Assembly (NCBI GenBank): GCA_028819845.1
Contig: JAPPKS010000032.1
Span: 239,503-303,502, forward strand
Direction: 5' to 3'
DNA length: 64,000 nt
Source of the DNA: Candidatus Poribacteria bacterium
GTDB taxonomy: Bacteria > Poribacteria > WGA-4E > PCPOR2b
Part shown: positions 6,977 to 15,929 of the stretch, piece after piece
Layout: each line of letters opens with the position of its first letter
How positions within the stretch are numbered: the stretch's first letter is position 1
The notes under the pieces: generated by a model
Told to the model about the DNA's origin: nothing
The model's input: only the letters and a program-made list of their open reading frames with translations
Databases searched by the model: none
Translations under genes and position numbers: made by a program

Positions 6977-9121
6977 ATGATAGACACCGCATTTACAGCG
7001 AAAAAGTTACAGTCAGGTTTTACCTTCCGAATCGTCGAAGCTATTAAATCAACCAAAGTGCAATCAATTTCAACGAAGCCGCGGTTTCCGTTCATCGGTT
7101 CAGCGGCGGTCGGGATTGTGCTTACCTTTATGCTTTTCAGTCAATTGCTCCGCCCTGCCGCTGCACACGGCGGTTTGACCAGTTCGCTGCACCCCAGCGA
7201 TATCCAGATGACAATAATTGGAGGAATTCCAGTTGAACTTCTTGCTGATGCGTCCAAACCGCCGACGGTTGCCGGCGGGCGTGCAACCGAGGTTGAGGGC
7301 GATTCGCCCGATCAACCGAGTTCGATGAACGCCGCCGCCGATACAATTTCGAATTCTGAGATACCAGCGCCGTACAAACTGGACAACGGGCTGACAGTCA
7401 TTCTACGTCCTGTTCCCACGTCAAGCCAAGTGGCGGTTGTAGTGCTGTTCAATTTGGGCGGCGGCCACGACCCGCTCGGAAAGTCCGGCAGAGCACACCT
7501 GCTTGAACACCTATATTGCACCGCTGCAGCCGGTGACACCCCAGCGCGCGACGCCATGAAGCTTCAAGAACGCTATGTTGCAGGCTGGAACGCGCAAACA
7601 GGGTTCGACTACACTATTTTTGCTGGTGTCGTCGAAGCAGGGCAATTCGCGGTGGAGTTGAAGGATGCGGCTGCGCGCATGAACGATTTGCAAATCACAT
7701 TAGCTGATCTAATCCGCGAGGTGCCTCGCGTGATGACAGAATTGAGTAACATGTACAGCGGCGTGCCGTCGCTGGTCGGCATAAACCGTGTTCGCGCTCA
7801 GGTGCACCCCATCCCCGAAGGCGGACGGGTCGGCGGTGCGCCCGAGCACATTGAGACAATGACTCTCGGTGAACTGCAGCAGTTTTGGCAGGATTACTAC
7901 AAGCCAAACAACGCCGTTCTTGTCATCGCAGGCGGGTTTGACGTTGCCGAAGCGCGGCATTTGATTGACCAAAACTTCAGCCTGATTCCGTCCGGTATGC
8001 CTCCGCCCGAAAAGCCGCCCAAGTCTGCAGCGAAGACCGGGGCGATTCGCTTCATCACCGCGGAACCTGCGAACGACGTTACGACCGGCGTCGCAGCGAT
8101 TGGATATGCTGCACCCCGACCCGGGAGCAAGGAATACGCGCCGTTCCTGATAGTTGTCTCACGTTTGTGGGCAGGCGCGCAGGCTGCATTTCAGCCGGGG
8201 AAAACACCGCCTGTGTACTTTACGCCATTGGACGATGGCACCACGCTTGTGCTCCAGACCGACGTGCAAACTGAGGCGGACATTGAGTCAGCGCTCGATC
8301 AACTCGACCAACGCCTAAACACGGCATTGACGCCGAAACTCACGCTGGCAGACAAACAGCTAACGATAAACTCAATGGCAATGATGGGCACAGTTGATGT
8401 ACCGGATGCCATGTGGGCGCAGAATCCGTACGGATTAGCGTTCAGCATTGGCCGCCGGTATCAACTGCAACTAAATGGCGCTGATTTGCGCGATACCATC
8501 CAGCGCGTCGCCGACGCAGATTTGCAGCACTTGGCGGCGAGTGTATTCTCGCCGGAAAAACGCGACACCGTCATCGTTGGAGGCACTTCTTTGCTCGATT
8601 CTGAAGAATCGGATGCACGATTAAGCGTTGATAGCACAGGCGTATCCGCCGAGGAGGTGATGAACGCCTTTGTAGAGGCATACAAAAATCTTGACCTTGA
8701 GACGATGCTCCCGTATTTGTCAGGCTCCGCCCGAGAAGTGATAAAAAGTACCATGGACGTGTTTAGCGGTGAGTTTCCAGAAGAGCTTGTAGATTCCATG
8801 CCGGACGGTACGGTTCAGATGATTGAGGATTCTATGGACAGTCCCATGGTGCAAGAAGGCTTGCGATCAATATACAGTCAGTTAACTGTTGTAAGCAGCG
8901 AACATGTCGGCGATGAATTTTATTTCAAATTGAGAATACCGATGCCGAAAATAGAGATGCCAGATATATCGGAGATGCCCGAGCTACAAGGGATGGAATT
9001 ACCGGAAGGGATGGACCTTTCGGATATGCCCGACCACCTGGAAATTCCGGATATGACTCACAAGATGCGAAAAGAGGATGGCGCATGGCGGATTTATGAC
9101 ATTGATTATGAGTATGAATAA
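6977..9121 (+). CDS. membrane-anchored M16-type zinc peptidase fused to the shared module
   Basis: 714 residues from ATG 6977, nine bases after AAGGAGGAG. The frame is open back to 6899, but that part is sigma relic. A membrane segment lies at about residues 37-58. The M16 (pitrilysin/processing peptidase) domain starts near residue 130 (YKLDNGLTVILRPVP). The inverted zinc motif is intact as HLLEH near residue 174, and the further metal Glu is probably within REVPRVMTELSNM. The second M16 lobe (MTLGELQQFWQDYYKPNNAV onward) follows. From about residue 555 the chain becomes the cluster's module (SAEEVMNAFVEAYKNLDLET) and ends KMRKEDGAWRIYDIDYEYE. It probably acts outside the membrane on peptides. 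Fusion to this module is unusual. Confidence 0.85.
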   Translation: MIDTAFTAKKLQSGFTFRIVEAIKSTKVQSISTKPRFPFIGSAAVGIVLTFMLFSQLLRPAAAHGGLTSSLHPSDIQMTIIGGIPVELLADASKPPTVAGGRATEVEGDSPDQPSSMNAAADTISNSEIPAPYKLDNGLTVILRPVPTSSQVAVVVLFNLGGGHDPLGKSGRAHLLEHLYCTAAAGDTPARDAMKLQERYVAGWNAQTGFDYTIFAGVVEAGQFAVELKDAAARMNDLQITLADLIREVPRVMTELSNMYSGVPSLVGINRVRAQVHPIPEGGRVGGAPEHIETMTLGELQQFWQDYYKPNNAVLVIAGGFDVAEARHLIDQNFSLIPSGMPPPEKPPKSAAKTGAIRFITAEPANDVTTGVAAIGYAAPRPGSKEYAPFLIVVSRLWAGAQAAFQPGKTPPVYFTPLDDGTTLVLQTDVQTEADIESALDQLDQRLNTALTPKLTLADKQLTINSMAMMGTVDVPDAMWAQNPYGLAFSIGRRYQLQLNGADLRDTIQRVADADLQHLAASVFSPEKRDTVIVGGTSLLDSEESDARLSVDSTGVSAEEVMNAFVEAYKNLDLETMLPYLSGSAREVIKSTMDVFSGEFPEELVDSMPDGTVQMIEDSMDSPMVQEGLRSIYSQLTVVSSEHVGDEFYFKLRIPMPKIEMPDISEMPELQGMELPEGMDLSDMPDHLEIPDMTHKMRKEDGAWRIYDIDYEYE

Positions 9122-9123
9122 AG

Positions 9124-9228
9124 GGGCATGCAGCGTACATTGCTAGTCTTGCTTTCAGCCCGGATGGTTCCACGCTGGGGAGCGGGAGTTACGACGGAAC
9201 CGTGCTTTTATGGGATGTCTCCCGTTAG
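9124..9228 (+). pseudogene. orphan WD40 repeat fragment
   Basis: Three bases after the peptidase stop, in another frame, comes GHAAYIASLAFSPDGSTL, then GSYDGTVLLWDVSR and a TAG. This is one nearly complete WD40 blade. There is no start codon or ribosome-binding site. It is the tail of a lost WD40 gene left by rearrangement. Confidence 0.6.
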
Positions 9229-9257
9229 CCCGCCACCGAATTCCTTAACTCTTCATC

Positions 9258-9290
9258 AGGCGAATGGTTCAACCCATTCGCCTTTTTTAT
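9258..9290 (+). terminator. rho-independent terminator, copy 4 of the 3' repeat
   Basis: AGGCGAATGGTT-c-AACCCATTCGCCT is followed by TTTTTTATTTT. It would stop transcripts of the peptidase gene. Sequence to about 9334 (TTATCCTGAGAATCCTTTA) continues the repeat seen after 2213, 4875 and 6672. Confidence 0.75.
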
Positions 9291-9436
9291 TTTCATCCCG
9301 CGGCTAATCTGTTATCCTGAGAATCCTTTAATCCGGCAAATCCTGATTCAGACAGTTACCTCCCAAAAAAAGTGCTAGAAAAAATCGCAGAACGTCGTTA
9401 TGTTTGATTAAGGGGTATAAGGAGGAATGAGGAACA

Positions 9437-10726
9437 GTGGCTAACACTAAAAATCTCATTTGCCGTGTCCAAACGGGAGACGAAGGTGCATTCACTGAAT
9501 TGATGCGGGCACATTATGCCTTCGTTTATGCGGTTATAATTGGAATCGTGAACAATCCCAACGACGCCGAAGAGATTGTGCAAGACACCTTTCTCAATGC
9601 TTACCGCGGATTGGCGCAGTATGAAGATCGAAGAAAGTTCAAAAACTGGCTGGCGGAAATTGCTCGTAACAGTGTGCGAGATTGGTTGCGAAAACAGCGT
9701 ATAAATACTGTTTCCATTGATGAGGTGAGCGAACACACACTACTAACCCCGGACGCACCCGACGAACAGTTGATACGCCGCGAACAGAGGGAACTAATTC
9801 GACGTGCCATGGAATCGCTGCCGCAAAAAGATAGGGACATCGCTCGCTCGTACTATCTTGATGGCGCAAGCTACGACGAGCTGATTCGGACGCATGGGTT
9901 GTCATACAATGCGATTTCGTTTCGACTTTCGCGTGCCAAACAGAAACTCGCCAAGCGGTTGAGCCATCTGCTCACTGGTGTATTCGTTTCTCCGATTACC
10001 TCACTCAAACAAATCTACTCAGGGGGACTTACGATAATGAAGGTTGGAACAGTTTCTAAGTTCACTGTCGGTGCCACAGCTATTATTGGAATCGCTGTCA
10101 TCGGGATTCACCAGTTTATTTCGTCGAAGGAGGGCTCTCCTTCCGTCGAGCTTGTTACATCAACATCAAGCGCACCTACGCACTCGGTTACCCGAAGAGA
10201 TGCTGCTCGTAAAACGGTTAAGGCATCCCGCCGTGCACGTGCAGTAGTACCCCAAATTTCCACCGAGGAAATGGAAGGGGTCGAGAGATTTTTTGCTCAA
10301 CTTGAAGAAGACCTGCATGATTCAGAGAAAACCGTACAAGCTTCCCCGTCTGAAATGGACAACGAGATTGTTTTGGACACTTCCGAGACGGAAGTCGTTT
10401 CAGAATCACAGGAAGCGCGTTTTGTCGAGTCGCCACGCTCCGAAACTGAAGCGCAGATTCAAACGCTAAAAACGGAAATCACTAGTCTTTTATTCGATTA
10501 TGAAGACGCCGTTAACCAATTAAAAGTATTGGGCAATCAACCATACACCGATCCGGATGTTGTCTCAAGGTATATTGTTGCTAGGCGGGAAACGGGCGAT
10601 CAAATTATGCACAAAAGTGTTCTGTATCAAATCCTCACAGGGGATCGCGACGCTATTTATCCTGGGGGTTGGATTTATGAATTGGGAAAAACCGTGGGTT
10701 TCGAAATTCGACATGAAGATGAATAA
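9437..10726 (+). CDS. ECF sigma-70 factor fused to membrane anchor, variant C-terminus
   Basis: 429 residues from GTG 9437, with GGAGG and GAGG upstream. Sigma region 2 (NDAEEIVQDTFLNAYRGL) and region 4 (SYNAISFRLSRAKQKLAKRL) align closely with the gene at 723. The membrane segment lies at about residues 205-226. The conserved linker motif is ISTEEMEGVERFFAQLEE. After that the protein diverges: there is no SAEDV module, but a predicted helical stretch (SETEAQIQTLKTEITSLL) and an unfamiliar tail ending GFEIRHEDE. The C-terminus was therefore replaced or has diverged beyond recognition. An internal RBS/ATG at 10022-10039 again lies 200 codons in. Confidence 0.87.
   Translation: MANTKNLICRVQTGDEGAFTELMRAHYAFVYAVIIGIVNNPNDAEEIVQDTFLNAYRGLAQYEDRRKFKNWLAEIARNSVRDWLRKQRINTVSIDEVSEHTLLTPDAPDEQLIRREQRELIRRAMESLPQKDRDIARSYYLDGASYDELIRTHGLSYNAISFRLSRAKQKLAKRLSHLLTGVFVSPITSLKQIYSGGLTIMKVGTVSKFTVGATAIIGIAVIGIHQFISSKEGSPSVELVTSTSSAPTHSVTRRDAARKTVKASRRARAVVPQISTEEMEGVERFFAQLEEDLHDSEKTVQASPSEMDNEIVLDTSETEVVSESQEARFVESPRSETEAQIQTLKTEITSLLFDYEDAVNQLKVLGNQPYTDPDVVSRYIVARRETGDQIMHKSVLYQILTGDRDAIYPGGWIYELGKTVGFEIRHEDE
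10022..10039 (+). promoter_or_regulatory. internal RBS and ATG inside the second sigma fusion
   Basis: GGGGGA at 10022-10027 precedes an in-frame ATG at 10037 by nine bases, at codon 201. The flanking text CTTACGATAATGAA is identical to that at 1314-1327. It would start a ~229-aa anchor protein MKVGTVSK. Confidence 0.5.
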
Positions 10727-10865
10727 ATGCGATTATACCGAATGAATATTCTGATTCAACCCCTACTTTCTCTTGCGTCAATTTGGGAGTGGGGTTTGGC
10801 CATTGTTAGGCGATGAGCTTTTCGGCATTCTTCGAAAGGAGTCCCCTAATTCACCTAGATAGATG

Positions 10866-12617
10866 TCACCTGAGTTGTCCCTCCCCCTCTATCGCCTTCA
10901 GAAACTGATTGGCTTTGACGCCTTCAAAACGTTCCACCAATCCGCTGGGCCATCGAATCTCCACCAAATCGGCTTCTGATGCCTCGCCAAGTCCAAAATG
11001 TAACCGCATATCGCTCTGACAAAGGTAACTGGAGCCGCTCTTTACTTCCCGGATTTGTGAGATTCCTCCTGCGGCCACTTTGACGCGGGCACCAATCCCA
11101 TCCCGATTACTCTGCGTTCCGATAGTCTCCAGTATCAGCCAGTGGTTTGAATTTACGCTGTCGTTCCGAATGAGGTCCGGTGCCTGATTGGAATTGGTAA
11201 TCAAGATGTCAAGGTCGCCATCGTTGTCATAATCGCCGAATGCGGCGCCGCGGCTTACTTTCTTTATGTGCAATCCGGTGCCGATGCCCTCGGAAATCTC
11301 ATCGAAACCGCCATCGCCTCGATTTCTGAAGACCTGGTTTCGCTGAGCGTAAGTACTGCTCTGATTGACATCTCTGTTGATTTCTTCGGCCTTGTCGTGT
11401 ACATGCCCATTCGCCGCGAAGATGTCCTGATGCCCATCGTTGTCGAGATCTACGAAATCCACACCCCACGCGAGGTATGGAAGGCTTGGCCTTCCAAGAC
11501 CGGCTGCATAAGTCGTATCCGCAAACACAGGGGGAAGCCCAGTATTTTCCCCAATCCCGTCGTTGTGATGGAGAGTGTTTGGTTCATCCTGGAAGTTCGT
11601 CACAACCCGATCTAACCAGCCGTCGTTGTCATAATCGCCGAAACTGATGCCCATTCCGCTTAAGGCAGTGCCTCTGCCGCTAAAGGCAACCCCAACGAAA
11701 GTCCCCACCTCCATAAAAGTGCCATCGCCCTTGTTCCAATAAAGTGTGTCAGGCGTCGTATCATTCGCCACGGAAAGGTCAGCATAGCCGTCGTTGTCAT
11801 AGTCCCCCCAAACGACGCCCAGCCCCTTGCCGTTTGAGTTAATAAAACCCGCCTTCTGCGTGACGTCTGTAAACGTGCCATCGCCGTTATTTCGATAAAG
11901 CACATCCAGCGCCCCCGCGAAATCTGCCGGCGGACAATAGGCGCGGATGCCTCTCTCATAGCACTCCTGATTATTCTCCAGTTGATACGTCACATAGTTG
12001 GCGACAAATAAATCTATGTCGCCATCGTTGTCATAATCGGCGAAAGCAGCGGAAGCGCCCCACCGCTCATCTCCAACACCTGCTTCATGCGTCTTGTCGG
12101 TGAAGGTGCCGTCGCCGTTGTTATGGTACAGACGATTTGGGCCGAAATTCGTGACATAAAGGTCTGAGTAACCGTCGTTATCGTAATCACCTACGCAGCA
12201 GCCAAAACCGTACCCCGTATCGCCCACGCCAGCATCAGATGTCACATCGGTGAAGGTGCCATCGCCGTTGTTGCGGTAAAGTGCGTTAGTCGGCGGCGCA
12301 TCTGAGCGCATCTTCGGCAAATCCGCGCCGTTGACAAAATAGATGTCCAAATCTCCATCTCGGTCATAATCAAACCACGCGGCGCCGGATCCAAGCGTCT
12401 CAACAAAATACCGCTCCCCGCTGCGGCCGTCTGAGTGCTGAAAGTGGATGCCGGTCCCGCGGAGCACGGATGCCGCAGCCGTAACTTGAGCGGGGACTTC
12501 GGTGAAGTGGAATTGCGCGCTCACGGACAAGCCAGAAAACCAGAAGACCAGAAAACCAAATGCGGGGAACATGAATCCGGAATGGATTAACTTCCGTGTC
12601 TCCTTCGCTTTCCCCAT
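10866..12617 (-). CDS. secreted FG-GAP/VCBS protein with ASPIC/UnbV C-terminal domain (CRTAC1-like)
   Basis: 583 residues from ATG 12617; a TTG at 12629 overlapping the previous stop is the alternative. After a signal region (FGFLVFWFSGLSVSAQ) come about six FG-GAP/VCBS blades with calcium-loop motifs such as DYDRDGDLDIYFVNG, DYDNDGYSDLYVTN and DLDNDGHQDIFAANG. Together these form a beta-propeller. The end is an ASPIC/UnbV domain (LILETIGTQSNRDGIGARVK ... EIRWPSGLVERFEGV). Such proteins are extracellular or cell-surface and are often encoded with a TPR partner. Here the TPR gene lies directly upstream on the same strand, essentially abutting. No enzyme motif is visible; a binding or adhesion role is inferred. 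Confidence 0.88.
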   Translation of the reverse strand: MGKAKETRKLIHSGFMFPAFGFLVFWFSGLSVSAQFHFTEVPAQVTAAASVLRGTGIHFQHSDGRSGERYFVETLGSGAAWFDYDRDGDLDIYFVNGADLPKMRSDAPPTNALYRNNGDGTFTDVTSDAGVGDTGYGFGCCVGDYDNDGYSDLYVTNFGPNRLYHNNGDGTFTDKTHEAGVGDERWGASAAFADYDNDGDIDLFVANYVTYQLENNQECYERGIRAYCPPADFAGALDVLYRNNGDGTFTDVTQKAGFINSNGKGLGVVWGDYDNDGYADLSVANDTTPDTLYWNKGDGTFMEVGTFVGVAFSGRGTALSGMGISFGDYDNDGWLDRVVTNFQDEPNTLHHNDGIGENTGLPPVFADTTYAAGLGRPSLPYLAWGVDFVDLDNDGHQDIFAANGHVHDKAEEINRDVNQSSTYAQRNQVFRNRGDGGFDEISEGIGTGLHIKKVSRGAAFGDYDNDGDLDILITNSNQAPDLIRNDSVNSNHWLILETIGTQSNRDGIGARVKVAAGGISQIREVKSGSSYLCQSDMRLHFGLGEASEADLVEIRWPSGLVERFEGVKANQFLKAIEGEGQLR

Positions 12618-12625
12618 TCCTTCAC

Positions 12626-14590
12626 TCAATTCCTCGCCGATCCATCAACTCGCATGGCTTGTTGAACGGCTTTGAGTCCCCGTTGGTAGAGCCGATTATC
12701 GGGTTGCAACACGAGCGCTTTTTTTATGGCACTTTCCGCCTGCACATAATCTTTGTTGATGTAATACAACCATGACAGGGTATTGAGGTAAACCGCCGAA
12801 TTGGGTTGAAGCTCAACCGCTCTCTCGGCGAGTGCCACAGCCTTGTTGATTTGACTGCCCGTCTTTCCGTATAGGTGTGCTAACCGTTCATAGGCTTTGT
12901 GGAAGGAGGGCTGAATCTCGATTACTCTCTGAAATGCTTTCTCCGCCGGATCAAAGTGATTTTGTTCAACGTATATTTTGCCAAGGAAGTAATGCGCCTC
13001 AGCCATATCGGGTTGGATTTTTAGCGCAGACTTATAGTTGTCGACGGCGTCATCTGCCCGGCCATTTTTAAATGCTATGAATCCCAAGTCATAAAACGCT
13101 TCGGCGAGATCCGGGTTGTGCTTCAGTGCTTCCCGGTAATGCCGATTTGCCTGTGGGAATTTCTCTTGACGCATATAAATTTTGCCGAGATTTAGATGAA
13201 GCCGGCTTATCGGGATTTTGCCTAGTTGGGAATGCGCGTGATTCGACCGAAGTGTTAACAATGACATATAAGCCTTTTCAGCTTCCTCAAGACGAGAAAG
13301 TTTATTGGCAATATTGCCTAGGTTCAGCAGGGCTTCCGGGAAATCGGGATTCAACTCTATTGCCTTGCGATACGCCGAAAGGGCTAATTCATAATCTCCT
13401 TCGCTTTGAGAAACTTCGGCACGCTTTAGCCGAATGAGTCCCATGCCCGCGTATGCTTCAGCCATCTGAGGTTTCAACTGGATGGCTATCTGTTGAGCTT
13501 GGATTGCTTTATCAAGTTGGTCTTGCATCGTATAAGCATAACCGATTCCGTTGTGTGCTTCCGCGAGATTTGGGCTGTGCCAGAGTGCTTTTTTGTACTC
13601 CCGAACAGCCGCTTCGTAATTCTTCTCATTTAAATATTGCCAGCCGAGGTTTGATAGGACGGGGGCTTTGTCTGTGTTCAACATCAGGGATAATTGCTGC
13701 TTCCGGAGTTGTTCCAACGATTTGTTAAGTTGCTGAGATTGCGCAATCGCCTTTGCGGCTTCTGCCTGTTTGCCTTGTCTGAAATACAATAAACCCAACT
13801 GGTAGTGGGCGTGACCCATTTGAGGTCTAATGTGAATTGCCTGGCCGAATGCCTTCTCCGCCGCTTCCCACTCTTTTTTTTGAACATGAACCATCCCAAG
13901 CTGAAAATACGCCTCCGCAAATTGGGGTTCTATGCGGATAACTTGACGGCAGTATTCGGCAGTCTCGTCAAAAAGTCGACGTTCGAATGCGATAAGGCTA
14001 AGATAATAAACAATACCGCTTTTTAGCATCGGTGCCACTTTATTTATCCATTCTTGGTTTTCTTTTTCGAAGATGGGCGGTGGTGCAAATCGAGGGGGAT
14101 GGGTTTTCGACATTGCCATCAGCGAAAGCGCCTTCTTGAATGCGGCTTCAGCCTCATCATATTTGTATGTCCGATAATAGCTCAATCCCAACTCCGAATA
14201 CGCGTCGCTCCAGTTTGGAAGCAAACGGACCGCCATCTGAAAAGAGGGAATTGATTTCTCAAAATTGCCCTGGAGATTGTTGCTTCGTCCCAGCCAATAG
14301 TGTCCTTCAGGAGACTCCGCGTCCAATCGGAGCACCTCATGGAACATCTCCTTGGCTTGCTCCATCGCATCCACCGCTAGATACGCGAAGCCTAGATTCA
14401 TATACGCCTCTATCGACGCCGGATGTTCATCCACAGCCTTCTGGTATTTCTCCACGACATCGGCGAAATCGAACCCTTCAGTTGCCTGGCTTGGCGCCGC
14501 CCGGCTAAGCCCCAGCAGGATAACCAAAGCCAGAGCCGAAACCTTACAACTGAAAAATCTTCTGAGCGGCGGTCTGCTAATTACGGGCAT
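12626..14590 (-). CDS. secreted/periplasmic tetratricopeptide repeat protein
   Basis: 654 residues, starting MPVISRPPLRRFFSCKVS with a signal peptide to about residue 37. At least twelve TPR units follow, for example ASIEAYMNLGFAYLAVDAME, PNLAEAHNGIGYAYTMQDQL and PDMAEAHYFLGKIYVEQNHF. Between units around residues 145-190 there is a longer, less regular insert. TPR solenoids are protein-protein scaffolds. The stop (TGA at 12626-12628) abuts the FG-GAP/ASPIC gene, so the two form an operon, a pairing seen widely in this group of proteins. An AAAGG ribosome-binding site lies six bases upstream. Confidence 0.9.
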   Translation of the reverse strand: MPVISRPPLRRFFSCKVSALALVILLGLSRAAPSQATEGFDFADVVEKYQKAVDEHPASIEAYMNLGFAYLAVDAMEQAKEMFHEVLRLDAESPEGHYWLGRSNNLQGNFEKSIPSFQMAVRLLPNWSDAYSELGLSYYRTYKYDEAEAAFKKALSLMAMSKTHPPRFAPPPIFEKENQEWINKVAPMLKSGIVYYLSLIAFERRLFDETAEYCRQVIRIEPQFAEAYFQLGMVHVQKKEWEAAEKAFGQAIHIRPQMGHAHYQLGLLYFRQGKQAEAAKAIAQSQQLNKSLEQLRKQQLSLMLNTDKAPVLSNLGWQYLNEKNYEAAVREYKKALWHSPNLAEAHNGIGYAYTMQDQLDKAIQAQQIAIQLKPQMAEAYAGMGLIRLKRAEVSQSEGDYELALSAYRKAIELNPDFPEALLNLGNIANKLSRLEEAEKAYMSLLTLRSNHAHSQLGKIPISRLHLNLGKIYMRQEKFPQANRHYREALKHNPDLAEAFYDLGFIAFKNGRADDAVDNYKSALKIQPDMAEAHYFLGKIYVEQNHFDPAEKAFQRVIEIQPSFHKAYERLAHLYGKTGSQINKAVALAERAVELQPNSAVYLNTLSWLYYINKDYVQAESAIKKALVLQPDNRLYQRGLKAVQQAMRVDGSARN

Positions 14591-15098
14591 GATTGCCTTT
14601 TGCAGAAAACGAAAAGAGTCCTACTATTAGAGAATCGAGATAGGGTCAGAAACAGAACGGCTTTCGAGATTCCACCGGAGGAATCGTGTTTCAATGGAAT
14701 TTTCTATCGCATTTGGTCGTGGTGTTTTCTTAGGGCGTTGCTGCATCCCCGTTCTCCCAACAATGTGCTAGACGGTATCAGTGTGGGAATAGAATAGTAA
14801 ATTTTGAAATTTCTTTTGACAGAATTTTACACTAATTCAACGGGCTTGTGCGGTCAAAAACGCCGAATAATTACAGGTTGGGTGGACGCACCACAGCAGC
14901 AAGGAGCGGAAGTTGCCCTAGTACGCAGGGTAAGAAAACTGAAGAATAGGGAGGCAGGACCGTGGTTTCAGACGATGAAACACTTAGAATACCTTGGGAC
15001 CTCCTTGTTTGATTCAATCCTTGAATTAAACAACTCTTGTCTCAAATGCCGACAAGACTCCTACCAAATCGCCCACTTGGTAGTAGATGAACCGGTCA
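14591..15098. other. gene-free spacer
   Basis: It lies between the TPR gene start and the end of the LamG gene, both minus strand. A near-perfect hairpin at 15007-15031 (GTTTGATTCAA-tcc-TTGAATTAAAC) has no T-run. A plus-strand frame at 14804 has no ribosome-binding site, runs into the LamG gene and is judged spurious. Confidence 0.4.
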
Positions 15099-15929
15099 TT
15101 ATTCTCTTCTCCGATTCATCCATTTTAATGTCCCCCACGTCGTAGTGAGCGCTTTGTCCACTGGGGAAACTGGCAATATCTCGGCAATACCTTCATTCAT
15201 GGCCGTGGTAATTTCATCGTGGCTTAGTGCTCTACTGAAAACCATGGCTTCGTCAACCTTCCCCTGGAATTCCCGGTTCCCGTGGCGGCTCCAGTTAGCG
15301 ATGCGAAACCTATCTGTGGCAACCGCGAGGTCTTGTGGAAGGCCTACCTCCGCGGACACCTCACCGTCCAGATAATGTGTCAGTTTACCATCCTTGCGTA
15401 CAACGACGAAATGCTGCCAAACACCGCTCTTCAGTTGAGTTTGCGCCGCTTGGCCAAGCCAACATTGCCGCGGCGCACCTCCCCCGATAAAGTAGAACCG
15501 ATTTGGAGTGTCGCTATTCTGTTCAAAGGACATTCCCTCACAATTTATCGGAGGACCTGGATCGCCGCCATGGCTAGAGAGAATATTTGCCCACTGTTTT
15601 TGGACTTTTCCTGGATTCACCCAACAGCCCATTGTGAAGTCATCGGTTTCCACAACGACGGGGACATTTATCTGTACATAGTCAACAATTCCATCGAAAT
15701 CCAAAGCGTCGCCAAATTTTCCTTCGACCCATTCCGGATTATTTACAAACTCTCCATCATTACCATTGCCGGAGGCATCGGCAACTTTATCGCCTCTACC
15801 TTCGTCAAAAAGCCATATGGCTACAGCGCCTTCAATGTCAAGTTGGGCGTCGGTTTTACCTGTTAACGCCAGACTGATGATGATCAGACCGATACAAAAG
15901 ACGGTTAATCCGATAGACGTGCTTTTCAT
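15099..15929 (-). CDS. secreted LamG-domain protein
   Basis: 276 residues with an AAGGAGA ribosome-binding site. The signal peptide ends near residue 29 (LTGKTDAQ). A LamG/concanavalin-like jelly-roll follows: AIWLFDEGRGDKVADASGNG, FGDALDFDGIVDYVQI, DFTMGCWVNP and GVWQHFVVVRKDGKLTHYLD, ending AMVFSRALSHDEI. It is followed by a short C-terminal tail with VSPVDKALTTTWG. These are extracellular carbohydrate-binding or adhesion proteins. The paralogue at 16415 shares the whole layout (about half the residues by eye) and lies just upstream, indicating a tandem duplication. Confidence 0.88.
   Translation of the reverse strand: MKSTSIGLTVFCIGLIIISLALTGKTDAQLDIEGAVAIWLFDEGRGDKVADASGNGNDGEFVNNPEWVEGKFGDALDFDGIVDYVQINVPVVVETDDFTMGCWVNPGKVQKQWANILSSHGGDPGPPINCEGMSFEQNSDTPNRFYFIGGGAPRQCWLGQAAQTQLKSGVWQHFVVVRKDGKLTHYLDGEVSAEVGLPQDLAVATDRFRIANWSRHGNREFQGKVDEAMVFSRALSHDEITTAMNEGIAEILPVSPVDKALTTTWGTLKWMNRRRE

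Noticed and set aside
14804..15145. 113-codon plus-strand frame
   Set aside because: No ribosome-binding site; its end is antisense to the LamG gene; composition is not protein-like.
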